Source: Mesorhizobium sp. WSM3626
Lineage (GTDB): Bacteria; Pseudomonadota; Alphaproteobacteria; Rhizobiales; Rhizobiaceae
DNA length: 46,339 bases
Assembly (NCBI RefSeq): GCF_000513935.1
Contig: NZ_AZUY01000032.1
Coordinates: 11,973-58,311 of the forward strand
Reading direction: 5' to 3'
Below the pieces are notes generated by a model. The model saw only the letters and a program-made list of their open reading frames with translations, did no database searches and was not told the DNA's origin. Numbering within the stretch: the stretch's first letter is position 1; each line of letters begins with the position of its first letter. Positions 25,407-33,259 of the stretch are shown in pieces. Made by a program: the position numbers and the translations under genes.

Positions 25407-25605
25407 GATTTCGATCCTCCATTTCCACATTGCACAAGGCATTTGGTTCGGCAAAATGATATTTTGCACCAACGGCATGACCGCGCCGGCCACCGAGATC
25501 GAGACGGTTTCGGAATCATTCGGCCGCGCCTTCATGCGGCAGAGCCATGCGGTGTGATCATTTCAGCCGGCGAGGTCGCCAACGAGGTCGCGAGCGGCGG
25601 TCGGA

Positions 25606-25650
25606 GATGAAGCACAGATGCCATTTGGCGGCATCAAGGGCTCCGGCGTC
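25606..25650 (+). pseudogene. Fragment of an aldehyde dehydrogenase C-terminus
   Basis: The plus strand reads DEAQMPFGGIKGSGV, which is the conserved C-terminal stretch of NAD-dependent aldehyde dehydrogenases (the PFGGxKxSG motif preceded by DEAQM as in the salicylaldehyde/vanillin dehydrogenase group). Flanking codons in this frame do not continue the family pattern, so only about 15 residues survive. It lies in the 266-base gap between the PcaD-like and mutarotase genes, otherwise without recognised features. A chance match cannot be excluded. Confidence 0.4.
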
Positions 25651-25672
25651 GTCTTGCGGCTGACAAGGAAGA

Positions 25673-26602
25673 TCAAACCGCCAATGACGGCGTGAAGCGA
25701 ACGCTGGCGGACCGCCTTTGGCCGGACGCCAGCACGATGCAGCCGGTGCTGACATCCTCGTGATCCATCCGGTTAAAGGCATCGGTGATGTTGCTGACCG
25801 GCTCGGCGCAAAAGAACGGCTCGCCGGGCGGGGTGTAGAGGACGAGGAAATCGAGCGGCGCCTCCGCCTCGATATCCAGCTGCCGTCCACGTTCGGGCCA
25901 GGAAATCCGGGCGTGGCGCGCCCACCCGGTGAAGACCGTGTCGAAGTCCACTTCCGATACGTCAAAGCCGATGGATGGATCGGCGCCTGCAGGCGGCGGG
26001 ACATGCCGGATGGGCAGGACCTCCGTATCGGTTTCCCACATGCCTGATACCCGGGCCTGGACATGCGTCCACGGTGTCGCCGGAAAGTAGGGATGGAGGC
26101 CGAAGCCGACCGGCATCGGCGCGTCCGACAGGTTGCGCACCGCAATGGTCATGCAAAGCCTGCCGCCTGCCAGAGAGATCTTCTGCTCGGCTTCATAGCT
26201 CCATGGCCAGGAATCGGCGGCGTGGCGATAGCGCAGGACGACCATGCTCGCTTCATGGCTCACGACCGTCCACGGGTGACGCCAGCCATGGCCGTGCTCA
26301 TGATGTGGATCGTCCGGATCCGTCGGGAGTCGAATGGGGCGCCCCGCGAATTCGAAGCGGCCACCCCTGATCCGGTTGGAATAGGGCACAAGCGGAAAGC
26401 AAGCCATGGCGCCGGCATCGCGACGGCCGATCGCCGCTGGATCGGCCGGGCGTAGCCAATCCACGGCTGAACCATTTTGCCACCACCGATACGACGCCAG
26501 CGCTCCGCCGGCTGCCGAAGCAATTTCGACCGTCGCGATGCCGTCAGTGATCGAGACCAGCTCCGTGCGTTGCGCGGCAACGGCTGCGGATTTCTTTGTC
26601 AT
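25673..26602 (-). CDS. Aldose 1-epimerase (mutarotase, GalM-like)
   Basis: A 309-residue cytoplasmic mutarotase that interconverts alpha and beta sugar anomers. Recognisable sections: AGGALASYRWWQNGSAVDWL, FPLVPYSNRIRGGRFEFAG (substrate arginine), DPHHEHGHGWRHPW with the catalytic-region histidine, FGLHPYFPATPW with the second histidine, and a late DFLVLYTPPGEPFFCAEPV with the general-base glutamate region. ATG 26602 follows GGGGAG by 5 bases. It is divergent from the FadR-type regulator by only 52 bases, so it is probably controlled together with the dehydratase operon. A mutarotase would supply the anomer used by a sugar 1-dehydrogenase. Confidence 0.92.
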   Translation of the reverse strand: MTKKSAAVAAQRTELVSITDGIATVEIASAAGGALASYRWWQNGSAVDWLRPADPAAIGRRDAGAMACFPLVPYSNRIRGGRFEFAGRPIRLPTDPDDPHHEHGHGWRHPWTVVSHEASMVVLRYRHAADSWPWSYEAEQKISLAGGRLCMTIAVRNLSDAPMPVGFGLHPYFPATPWTHVQARVSGMWETDTEVLPIRHVPPPAGADPSIGFDVSEVDFDTVFTGWARHARISWPERGRQLDIEAEAPLDFLVLYTPPGEPFFCAEPVSNITDAFNRMDHEDVSTGCIVLASGQRRSASVRFTPSLAV

Positions 26603-26646
26603 CGGTACTCCCCAATCCCTTGACTCCAACCGCCATGGCTATAAGA

Positions 26647-26657
26647 CATATCATATG
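26647..26657. promoter_or_regulatory. Probable FadR-type operator overlapping the regulator start codon
   Basis: CATATCATATG has perfect 5-base arms around a single C, and its last three bases are the start codon of the regulator gene at 26655. No Shine-Dalgarno sequence precedes that start. The site is inside the 52-base divergent gap with the mutarotase gene, so one operator could control both directions. Binding is inference. Confidence 0.5.
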
Positions 26658-27455
26658 AATAGTATGAAGAATAGAAAATCATTCAGCACTGCGCGCACGT
26701 CACGGGTTGCCGTGGCGGTTTCCAGCGGTTCCACCGCGCTGCACGCGACGGTGGTCGAGCAGATCGGCTTGCGCATCGTGCAAGGCGATTTCCTGCCCGG
26801 CGAAGCCCTGCCGAATGCCGATGATTCCAGCGAGATGCTGGGGGTCAGCCGCACGGTGCTGCGCGAGGCGATCAAGGTGCTGGCCGGCAAGGGGCTGGTG
26901 GAATCGCGGCCGAAGACCGGCACACGGGTGCGTCCGCGCGCGGACTGGAATTTCCTCGACCCCGACGTCCTGTCATGGCGCTATGCTGGCGGTGTCAGCG
27001 CCGACGATGTCCGGGCATTGTTCGAATTACGCCGCGCCATCGAGCCGATGTCGGCGGCCCTTGCCGCACAGCGCGCCACGCCGGTGCAGGTCGCCGAGAT
27101 CCATGCCGCGCTCACCGAAATGGAAGCAGTCAGCGACGACGGCGACCGCTTCGCCAAGCCTGACCTTCTGTTCCACCAGACTATTCTGCGCATGACCGGC
27201 AACGAGCTGATCGGCTCGCTGGCGGCGCTGGTCGAGACCGCATTGGTAATGAGCTTTCGCCTCTCCAACGACAATCCTGAGGGCCAGCGCCACTCCTTGC
27301 CGCTGCACCGGGAAGTGGCCGAGAAGATCGCCGCCGGCGACGCCGCGGGCGCGCAAAAGGCGCTGCTGGTGCTCATCGACAATGCCGAGGATGACGTGCG
27401 CCGCAGCGTCGAGAACCGCAACAAACGCCGCAACGATCGGGGCCTGCAATCGTGA
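26655..27455 (+). CDS. GntR-family regulator, FadR/FCD subfamily (DgoR/LldR-like)
   Basis: A 266-residue regulator. The winged helix spans about residues 29-95 (VVEQIGLRIVQGDFLPGEAL, then SEMLGVSRTVLREAIKVLAG and the wing GLVESRPKTGTRVRPR). The all-helical FCD domain follows, with ELRRAIEPMSAALAA, DLLFHQTILRMTGN and HREVAEKI supplying the usual metal-site residues. The start at 26655 has no ribosome site; ATG 26664 is the next choice. Its 3' end overlaps the dehydratase gene by 4 bases (GTGA), so regulator and enzymes are one operon. FCD regulators of this type commonly sense sugar acids, in agreement with the neighbours. Confidence 0.92.
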   Translation: MNSMKNRKSFSTARTSRVAVAVSSGSTALHATVVEQIGLRIVQGDFLPGEALPNADDSSEMLGVSRTVLREAIKVLAGKGLVESRPKTGTRVRPRADWNFLDPDVLSWRYAGGVSADDVRALFELRRAIEPMSAALAAQRATPVQVAEIHAALTEMEAVSDDGDRFAKPDLLFHQTILRMTGNELIGSLAALVETALVMSFRLSNDNPEGQRHSLPLHREVAEKIAAGDAAGAQKALLVLIDNAEDDVRRSVENRNKRRNDRGLQS

Positions 27456-29179
27456 CCGAGACCAAGCGCAAACTGCGGTCCGAAGCCTGGTTCGGCGGTG
27501 AAGGCAAGAACGCCTTCATGCATCGCAGCTGGATGAAGAACCAGGGCATCCCGGCAGATGCTTTCGACGGCCGCCCGGTGATCGGCATCTGCAACACCTG
27601 GTCGGAACTGACCCCTTGCAATGCCCACCTGCGGGCGCTGGCCGATCACGTCAAGCGTGGTGTCTATGAAGCCGGCGGCCTGCCGCTGGAATTCCCCGTG
27701 ATGTCGCTGGGCGAAAGCAACATGCGCCCGACCGCCATGCTGTTCCGCAACCTGGCCAGCATGGATGTCGAGGAATCCATCCGTGGCAATCCGATTGACG
27801 GCGTCATCCTGCTGGTCGGCTGCGACAAGACCACGCCGGCGCTGCTGATGGGGGCTGCCTCGTGCAATCTGCCGACCATCGCCGTCTCTGGTGGGCCGAT
27901 GCTCAACGGCAAGTTCCGCGGACAGGATATCGGCTCGGGGACGCATGTCTGGAAATTCGCCGAGGAGGTCAAGGCCGGCCGCATGCCGATCTCCGACTTC
28001 CTCGCGGCCGAGCAGGGCCAGAGCCGGTCGGCGGGCAGCTGCATGACGATGGGCACGGCCTCGACGATGGCCAGCATGGTGGAGGCGCTCGGCATCGGCA
28101 TGCCGGACAATGCCGCGATCCCGGCGGTTGATTCGCGCCGTGGCGTGCTCGCCCAACTGGCCGGACGGCAGATCGTCGACCTCGTCCGCCGGGACGTGAC
28201 GATTTCGCAGATCTTGACCAGGGAGGCCTTCGAAAACGCCATCCGCGTCAACGGCGCGATCGGCGGCTCGACCAATGCGGTGCTGCATCTGATCGCCATC
28301 GCCAACCGGGTCGGTGTCGATCTCGGCCTCGATGACTGGGACCGCCTTGGCCGCGACGTTCCGACCATCGTCGACCTGATGCCGTCGGGCCGGTTCCTGA
28401 TGGAAGATTTCTACTATGCCGGGGGGCTAGCTGCGGTCATGGCGTCGCTTGATGAAGTGGGGCTTCTTCATCGCGACGCCATGACCGTCAGCGCCAAGAC
28501 CATCGGTGAACTGATCGATGGCGCGCCAAACTACAACCGTGAAGTCATCCGGCCGCTGAGCGAGCCGCTGACCAAGGAAGGAGGCATCTCGATCCTGCGC
28601 GGCAATCTGGCGCCCAATGGGGCGGTCATCAAGCCGTCGGCGGCAACGCCCGAGCTGATGCAGCATCGCGGCAAGGCCGTCGTCTTCGAGAACATCGAGC
28701 ATTACTACGCCCGCATCGACGATCCGGAGCTGGATATCGATGCGTCTTCGGTGATGGTGCTGAAGAATTGCGGACCGCGCGGTTATCCCGGGATGGCCGA
28801 GGTCGGCAACATGCCGCTGCCGGCCAAACTGCTCAGGGAAGGCGTCTCCGACATGGTGCGCATTTCGGACGCGCGCATGAGCGGCACGGCTTACGGCACG
28901 GTGGTGCTGCATGTGGCGCCCGAGGCTGCGGCAGGAGGCACGCTGGCGCTGGTGCGCGACGGCGATCTCATCGAGCTCGATGTTGCCGGTCGCCGGTTGG
29001 AGCTGCTGGTCTCGGATGAGGAACTGGCGATCCGCCGCCGCGACTGGAAGCCCCCGGTCCCGCCGCAGGGTGGCTACCAGAGCCTCTATGTCGAGCGCGT
29101 GCTGCAGGCCGACAAGGGCTGCGATTTCGACTTTCTCGTCGGTCGGCGCGACGCCGGCATCCCCCGGCATTCCCATTAG
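27452..29179 (+). CDS. IlvD/Edd-family sugar-acid dehydratase (L-arabinonate dehydratase-like)
   Basis: A 575-residue Fe-S dehydratase that would remove water from an aldonate to give a 2-keto-3-deoxy acid. Cluster cysteines C56 (TPCNAH), C124 (VGCDKTTPA) and C197 (GSCMTMGTAS), the metal-site lysine K126 and catalytic serine S477 (ARMSGTAYG) are all present, spaced as in the characterised Rhizobium L-arabinonate dehydratase with an offset of three residues. That makes a pentonate or hexonate substrate much likelier than the branched-chain intermediate of IlvD. Translation starts at GTG 27452, coupled to the regulator. An SDR and a FAH-type protein follow, so a non-phosphorylative sugar pathway is indicated. 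Confidence 0.93.
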   Translation: MTETKRKLRSEAWFGGEGKNAFMHRSWMKNQGIPADAFDGRPVIGICNTWSELTPCNAHLRALADHVKRGVYEAGGLPLEFPVMSLGESNMRPTAMLFRNLASMDVEESIRGNPIDGVILLVGCDKTTPALLMGAASCNLPTIAVSGGPMLNGKFRGQDIGSGTHVWKFAEEVKAGRMPISDFLAAEQGQSRSAGSCMTMGTASTMASMVEALGIGMPDNAAIPAVDSRRGVLAQLAGRQIVDLVRRDVTISQILTREAFENAIRVNGAIGGSTNAVLHLIAIANRVGVDLGLDDWDRLGRDVPTIVDLMPSGRFLMEDFYYAGGLAAVMASLDEVGLLHRDAMTVSAKTIGELIDGAPNYNREVIRPLSEPLTKEGGISILRGNLAPNGAVIKPSAATPELMQHRGKAVVFENIEHYYARIDDPELDIDASSVMVLKNCGPRGYPGMAEVGNMPLPAKLLREGVSDMVRISDARMSGTAYGTVVLHVAPEAAAGGTLALVRDGDLIELDVAGRRLELLVSDEELAIRRRDWKPPVPPQGGYQSLYVERVLQADKGCDFDFLVGRRDAGIPRHSH

Positions 29180-29190
29180 AGAGGCGCGTG

Positions 29191-29970
29191 ATGACGGATC
29201 AGATCGGCAGCTACGCGACCTACCCCAGCCTCAAGGGCCGCAGCGTGTTCATAACCGGGGGCGGCAGCGGCATCGGCGAGAGCCTGGTGCGCCATTTCTG
29301 CGCCCAAGGCAGCCGCGTCGCCTTCGTCGACCTGGCGCAGGAGCCTTCACGACGCCTGGTCGATGCGATCGCGGCCGAAGGACATCCCGCCCCACTGTTC
29401 ATTCCCTGCGACCTGCGCAATGTCGAAGAGCTGCAGGCCGCCACCGCGCAGGCGGCGCGGCAAAACGGCCCGATCCAGGCGCTGTGCAACAATGCCGGTA
29501 ATGACGACCGCCATCAGACCAAGGATGTGACTGTGGCCTATTGGGATGACCGCATGGCGGTCAATCTGCGCCATCAGTTCTTCGCGGCCCAGGCGGTGCG
29601 TCCGCAGATGAGCGCGCATGGCGGCGGCTCGATCATCAATTTCGGCTCCATCACCTGGATGGTCGGCGATTCCGATTGTCCGGCCTATGTCACCGCGAAA
29701 GCCGCTGTCTATGGTATGACGCGGGCACTGGCCCGCGAACTCGGCCCCGAGCGCATCCGCGTCAATTGCATGGTGCCTGGCTGGGTCATGACAGAGCGCC
29801 AGATGCGGCTGTGGCTGAACCCGGCCGGCGAACGCCAGATCGCGGAGCGGCAGTGCCTGCCCGACCGGCTGCAGCCTTCCGATATCGCGCGCATGGCGCT
29901 GTTCCTTGCCGCCGACGACAGCCGCATGTGCACGAGCCAGCAGTTCATCGTCGATGCGGGCTGGGTGTGA
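29191..29970 (+). CDS. Short-chain dehydrogenase/reductase (SDR)
   Basis: A 259-residue classical SDR. Cofactor motif ITGGGSGIGE (21-30), DLAQ after the second strand suggesting NAD, NNAG at 100-103, catalytic S153, Y166 and K170 (YVTAK), and the C-terminal FIVDAGWV typical of sugar and polyol dehydrogenases. ATG 29191 is chosen over GTG 29188 because GAGG is 6 bases upstream. It lies 11 bases after the dehydratase gene. Two roles fit: oxidation of the aldose at C1 before the dehydratase, or oxidation of the 2-keto-3-deoxy acid at C4 before FAH-type cleavage, as in L-fucose and L-rhamnose diketo pathways. The sequence does not decide. Confidence 0.92.
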   Translation: MTDQIGSYATYPSLKGRSVFITGGGSGIGESLVRHFCAQGSRVAFVDLAQEPSRRLVDAIAAEGHPAPLFIPCDLRNVEELQAATAQAARQNGPIQALCNNAGNDDRHQTKDVTVAYWDDRMAVNLRHQFFAAQAVRPQMSAHGGGSIINFGSITWMVGDSDCPAYVTAKAAVYGMTRALARELGPERIRVNCMVPGWVMTERQMRLWLNPAGERQIAERQCLPDRLQPSDIARMALFLAADDSRMCTSQQFIVDAGWV

Positions 29971-30002
29971 CCGGTACAGTCTCAAGGGAAGAAGGGTATT
30001 TC

Positions 30003-31001
30003 ATGCGTCTGGTTCAGTACACAACGATCGATGGCGGCAGGCGGGTCGGCCGCGTCTCCGATGACGGCAATCGCCTGCATCCGCTCGACAAGACCAGCAC
30101 CGTGCTGGAACTCGCCGAAGCGGCGATCGCCGAGGGCGCGTCCATCGCGTCGCTGATCGAGAAGCGGACAGGTGCGGCCACGGTCGCCTATGGCGAACTG
30201 CTGCGCGAAGGTCGCGTGCTCGCTCCCGTCGACCATCCGGAACCGGCGCGGTTCCTGGTCACCGGCACCGGCCTGACCCACACCGGAAGTGCCGCCGCGC
30301 GCGACAAGATGCACGTGCTGACCCACGGCGAGGACGCCGAGGAATCGGACTCGCTGAAGATCTTCCGCATGGGCCTGGAGGGTGGCAAGCCCGGTGCCGG
30401 CAAGATCGGAATCCAGCCCGAATGGTTCTTCAAGGGTGTCGGCACCTGTGTCGTGCCGCCCGGCGCCGATCTGCCGATGCCCGCATTCGCGAAAGCTGGC
30501 GCAGAAGAGGCCGAGATCGTCGGGCTCTACCTCAATGGGCCGGACGGCCGCCCCTACCGCATCGGCTATGCGCTGGGTAATGAATATTCCGACCATGTGA
30601 CGGAGGCCGAGAACTACCTCTATCTCGCCCACTCGAAACTCCGCTCCTGCTCGATCGGCCCGGAACTTTTGATCGGCGACCTGCCCGAAGAAGTGCGCGG
30701 ACATTCCCGCATTCTGCGCGACGGCACTGCCATCTGGGAACAGGAGTTCCTGTCGGGCGAAGCGCACATGTCGCACTCGATCGCCAATCTCGAACATTTC
30801 CATTTCCGCTACCCGATGCACCGCAGGGCGGGCGACCTGCACGCCTATTTCTTCGGTGCCGCGGTGATGAGCTACGCCTCCGGTATCAAGACGGCTTCCG
30901 GCGACGAGTATGAAATCCAGGCACAGGCATTCGGCAAGCCGCTGCGCAACCGGATGGTGTCGGTGCCGGACGAGGGACTGGTCGCCGTCACCCGGCTGTG
31001 A
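30003..31001 (+). CDS. FAH-superfamily protein, GguC/AraD1-like
   Basis: A 332-residue member of the fumarylacetoacetate hydrolase superfamily in the GguC/AraD1 group. Sections: MRLVQYTTIDGGRRVGRVSD, VTGTGLTHTGSAAARDKMH, QPEWFFKGVGTCVVPPG, EEAEIVGLYL (metal-site acidic residues), RIGYALGNEYSDHVTE and LAHSKLRSCSIGPELLIGDL. Members act on 2-keto-3-deoxy or 2,4-diketo-3-deoxy sugar acids as dehydratases or hydrolases, which continues the IlvD-SDR chain. AAGG lies 7 bases before the ATG. GguC is classically found beside the arabinose/galactose importer gguAB; here the importer is of spermidine type instead. Confidence 0.9.
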   Translation: MRLVQYTTIDGGRRVGRVSDDGNRLHPLDKTSTVLELAEAAIAEGASIASLIEKRTGAATVAYGELLREGRVLAPVDHPEPARFLVTGTGLTHTGSAAARDKMHVLTHGEDAEESDSLKIFRMGLEGGKPGAGKIGIQPEWFFKGVGTCVVPPGADLPMPAFAKAGAEEAEIVGLYLNGPDGRPYRIGYALGNEYSDHVTEAENYLYLAHSKLRSCSIGPELLIGDLPEEVRGHSRILRDGTAIWEQEFLSGEAHMSHSIANLEHFHFRYPMHRRAGDLHAYFFGAAVMSYASGIKTASGDEYEIQAQAFGKPLRNRMVSVPDEGLVAVTRL

Positions 31002-31053
31002 CGGCGACAGCCCCGGAAATTACGGTCCACCAGAACGACAATGGGAGATTAAA

Positions 31054-32079
31054 ATGGGACTGAAGAAAGCGTTTCTGAGACTAGCGACCGTCGGGCTCGG
31101 CATCGGCCTGATGACATCGGCGGCGCTCGCCGCGAACCTGCGCGTGCTGGCCTGGGACGGCTATGCCGACCCGGACTGGGTGAAGGACTTCACCGCCGCC
31201 ACCGGCATCGGCGTCGATGTCGTCTTCATCGGCAGCGATGACGAGATCTGGGCCAAGATCAAGGGCAGCGAAGGGCAGGACTTCGATGTCTTCGCCGTCA
31301 ACACCGCCCAGCTGCAGCGCTACATCAAGGCCGATCTGGTATCGCCGATCGACATCACCAAGCTGGCGAACCAGAAGGACGTGCTGCCGCGCTTCCGCGA
31401 TCTGTCCCAGGTCAGCGGCGACACCAAGGACGGCAAGGTCTACGGCATTCCGTTCTGCTTCGATTCCATTGGGCTGATCTACGACACCGACAAGGTCAAG
31501 CCGGCGCCGACCTCGATGTCGGTCCTGTGGGATCCGGCCTACAAGGGCAAGATCCTCGCCTATGACAATGGCGAGCACAATTTCTCGTTCACCGCGCTGA
31601 CGCTCGGCTACAAGGATCCGTTCAACCTCAATGAGGAGCAGATGGCGGCGGTCAAGGCCAAGCTGGTCGAACTCAAGCGCAATGTGCTGAGCTTCTACAC
31701 CACCGCCGACGAGGCCCAGCAGATCTACCAGAACAATGACGTTGCGCTGATCTGGGCCAATTACGGCCAGCAGCAGGTCAAGGCGCTGCAGAAGATCGGC
31801 GCTCATGTCGCTTACGTCAATCCGAGCGAAGGCGCGCTTGCCTGGCTCGACAATTGGGTCATCTCCAAGGGCGTCCGCGACAATGCCGCGGCCGAGAAGT
31901 GGATCGACTTCATGCTGACCAAAAAGGTCAGCGGCGAGCTTTCCGAGCGTACCGGGTTCGGCAACACCGTGGTCGAGTCGAGCAGCGCCGGCGGCAATGA
32001 CAAGCTGGTCTGGCTCAACAATGTCGAGGACCCGCTCAAGCGCTCGGACATGTGGAACGAGGTCAAGGCGACGCCCTGA
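31054..32079 (+). CDS. Spermidine/putrescine-type ABC transporter substrate-binding protein (PotD/PotF family)
   Basis: A 341-residue periplasmic binding protein. Signal peptide MGLKKAFLRLATVGLGIGLM with cleavage after SAALA (about residue 25). Mature start ANLRVLAWDGYADPDWVKDF, FAVNTAQLQRYIKADLVSPI, KVYGIPFCFDSIGLIYDTDK and WANYGQQQVKALQ match PotD-like proteins. GGGAGA is 5 bases before the ATG. Although the family is named for polyamines, many rhizobial members bind other small molecules, and the operon upstream encodes sugar-acid enzymes, so the ligand may be a sugar acid or an amino- or amine-linked compound. Confidence 0.92.
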   Translation: MGLKKAFLRLATVGLGIGLMTSAALAANLRVLAWDGYADPDWVKDFTAATGIGVDVVFIGSDDEIWAKIKGSEGQDFDVFAVNTAQLQRYIKADLVSPIDITKLANQKDVLPRFRDLSQVSGDTKDGKVYGIPFCFDSIGLIYDTDKVKPAPTSMSVLWDPAYKGKILAYDNGEHNFSFTALTLGYKDPFNLNEEQMAAVKAKLVELKRNVLSFYTTADEAQQIYQNNDVALIWANYGQQQVKALQKIGAHVAYVNPSEGALAWLDNWVISKGVRDNAAAEKWIDFMLTKKVSGELSERTGFGNTVVESSSAGGNDKLVWLNNVEDPLKRSDMWNEVKATP

Positions 32080-32106
32080 TCCCTTCCGCACCCGACCTCG
32101 AAGGAC

Positions 32107-32135
32107 CCGGCGGTCCGGACGTTCCGGACCGCCGG
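32107..32135 (+). other. Intercistronic stem-loop after the PotD-like gene
   Basis: CCGGCGGTCCGGA and TCCGGACCGCCGG are perfect 13-base arms around CGT. It is 27 bases after the binding-protein stop and 20 bases before the ATPase start. No T-run follows. Very stable; a barrier to exonucleases or partial terminator is the usual role in this position. Confidence 0.75.
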
Positions 32136-32155
32136 AGCGTATGCGAGAATAATCC

Positions 32156-33259
32156 ATGAGCCAGAACACCGACCTCTTGACGCTGCGGTCCGTCTCGAAA
32201 TCCTACGGCACGGTTCCCGTGCTGCACGACATCGACCTGTCGATCCGGGACGGTGAGTTCCTCACCGTTCTTGGACCGTCAGGCTCGGGCAAGACCACGG
32301 TCCTGCGGCTGATCGGCGGGCTGGAGCCGTTGAGCTCGGGCGAGATCCAGCTGGACGGCCAGGACATCAGCCGCATGCCGATCAACAGGCGGCCGTTCAA
32401 CACCGTGTTCCAGGACTATGCGCTGTTCCCGCACATGACGGTTTCCGGCAATGTCGGCTATGGGCTTTCGGTGCGCCATCTCAAGCGCAAGGAGATCGCG
32501 CGCCGTGTCGGAGAAGCCCTCGAACTGGTACAGCTCGGCCGCTTTGCCGAGCGCTTCCCGGCGCAGCTTTCGGGCGGCCAGCGCCAGCGCGTCGCGCTCG
32601 CCCGGGCGCTGATCTGCCAGCCGCGCCTGATCCTGCTCGACGAGCCGCTCGCGGCACTCGATCTCGAATTGCGCCGGCAGATGCAGGAGTTCCTGAAATC
32701 CATCCAGCGCGAGATCAAGACCACCTTCCTGTTCGTCACACACGACCAGGAGGAAGCGATCGGCATGGCCGATCGGATCTGCGTCATGCAGGCCGGCCAT
32801 ATCCGTCAGCTCGGCACGCCGCACGAGCTCTACTACAAGCCGAATTGCGAGTTCGTGGCGCGCTTCTTCGGCGAGAACAATCTGGTGGCCGGAAGGCTCG
32901 GTCCCGTGCAGGACGGGCAGCGTCCGATCGAGACGGCCCTCGGGCGCCTGGTCTGCTCGATCAGCGACCAGCCGCATCTGAAGGCCGCCCCCGACGGCGC
33001 CAACGCCTTTGCCGCGTTCCGTCCCGAAGCCTTGCGTCTTGCGGATGCCAATGATGGCGACAACCGCTTTTCCGGCAGCATCGCCGAGCTGGCCTTTGCC
33101 GGCTCGTCGACGGTCGCCACGATCATGGCGGGGGCGGACGATGCAGCGCAACGCCTGCGGTTGCGCATGCCGAGCCGGATCGACGGCAGCGCGCTCAAGT
33201 CAGGCGAGACGGTCTCGCTCTGCTTTGCGCCGCATGAAGGCCATCTGGTGCTGGCATGA
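32156..33259 (+). CDS. Spermidine/putrescine-type ABC transporter ATPase (PotA family)
   Basis: A 367-residue ATPase. Walker A GPSGSGKTT (40-48), Q-loop VFQDYALFPH, signature LSGGQRQRVALARAL, Walker B LILLDEPLAALD and switch histidine VTHDQEEA are intact. The C-terminal TOBE domain (VAGRLGPVQDGQRP; AFRPEALRLADANDGDN; ending VSLCFAPHEGHLVLA) is of the PotA sort. It overlaps the following permease gene by 4 bases. Together with the genes at 31054, 33256 and 34125 it makes a complete importer. Confidence 0.95.
   Translation: MSQNTDLLTLRSVSKSYGTVPVLHDIDLSIRDGEFLTVLGPSGSGKTTVLRLIGGLEPLSSGEIQLDGQDISRMPINRRPFNTVFQDYALFPHMTVSGNVGYGLSVRHLKRKEIARRVGEALELVQLGRFAERFPAQLSGGQRQRVALARALICQPRLILLDEPLAALDLELRRQMQEFLKSIQREIKTTFLFVTHDQEEAIGMADRICVMQAGHIRQLGTPHELYYKPNCEFVARFFGENNLVAGRLGPVQDGQRPIETALGRLVCSISDQPHLKAAPDGANAFAAFRPEALRLADANDGDNRFSGSIAELAFAGSSTVATIMAGADDAAQRLRLRMPSRIDGSALKSGETVSLCFAPHEGHLVLA

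Noticed and set aside
25477..25557. A 26-codon plus-strand frame starting MTAPATEIE before the aldehyde dehydrogenase fragment
   Set aside because: No ribosome site, no recognised similarity, and too short to support as a gene.
26981..28288. A 435-codon minus-strand open frame opposite the regulator and dehydratase
   Set aside because: Antisense to the FadR-type gene and the IlvD-family gene, which have complete motifs; no recognisable protein in this frame.
27452..29179. Housekeeping dihydroxy-acid dehydratase IlvD
   Set aside because: Cysteine, lysine and serine positions match the sugar-acid dehydratase group and the gene is embedded in a sugar-acid operon with its own FCD regulator.
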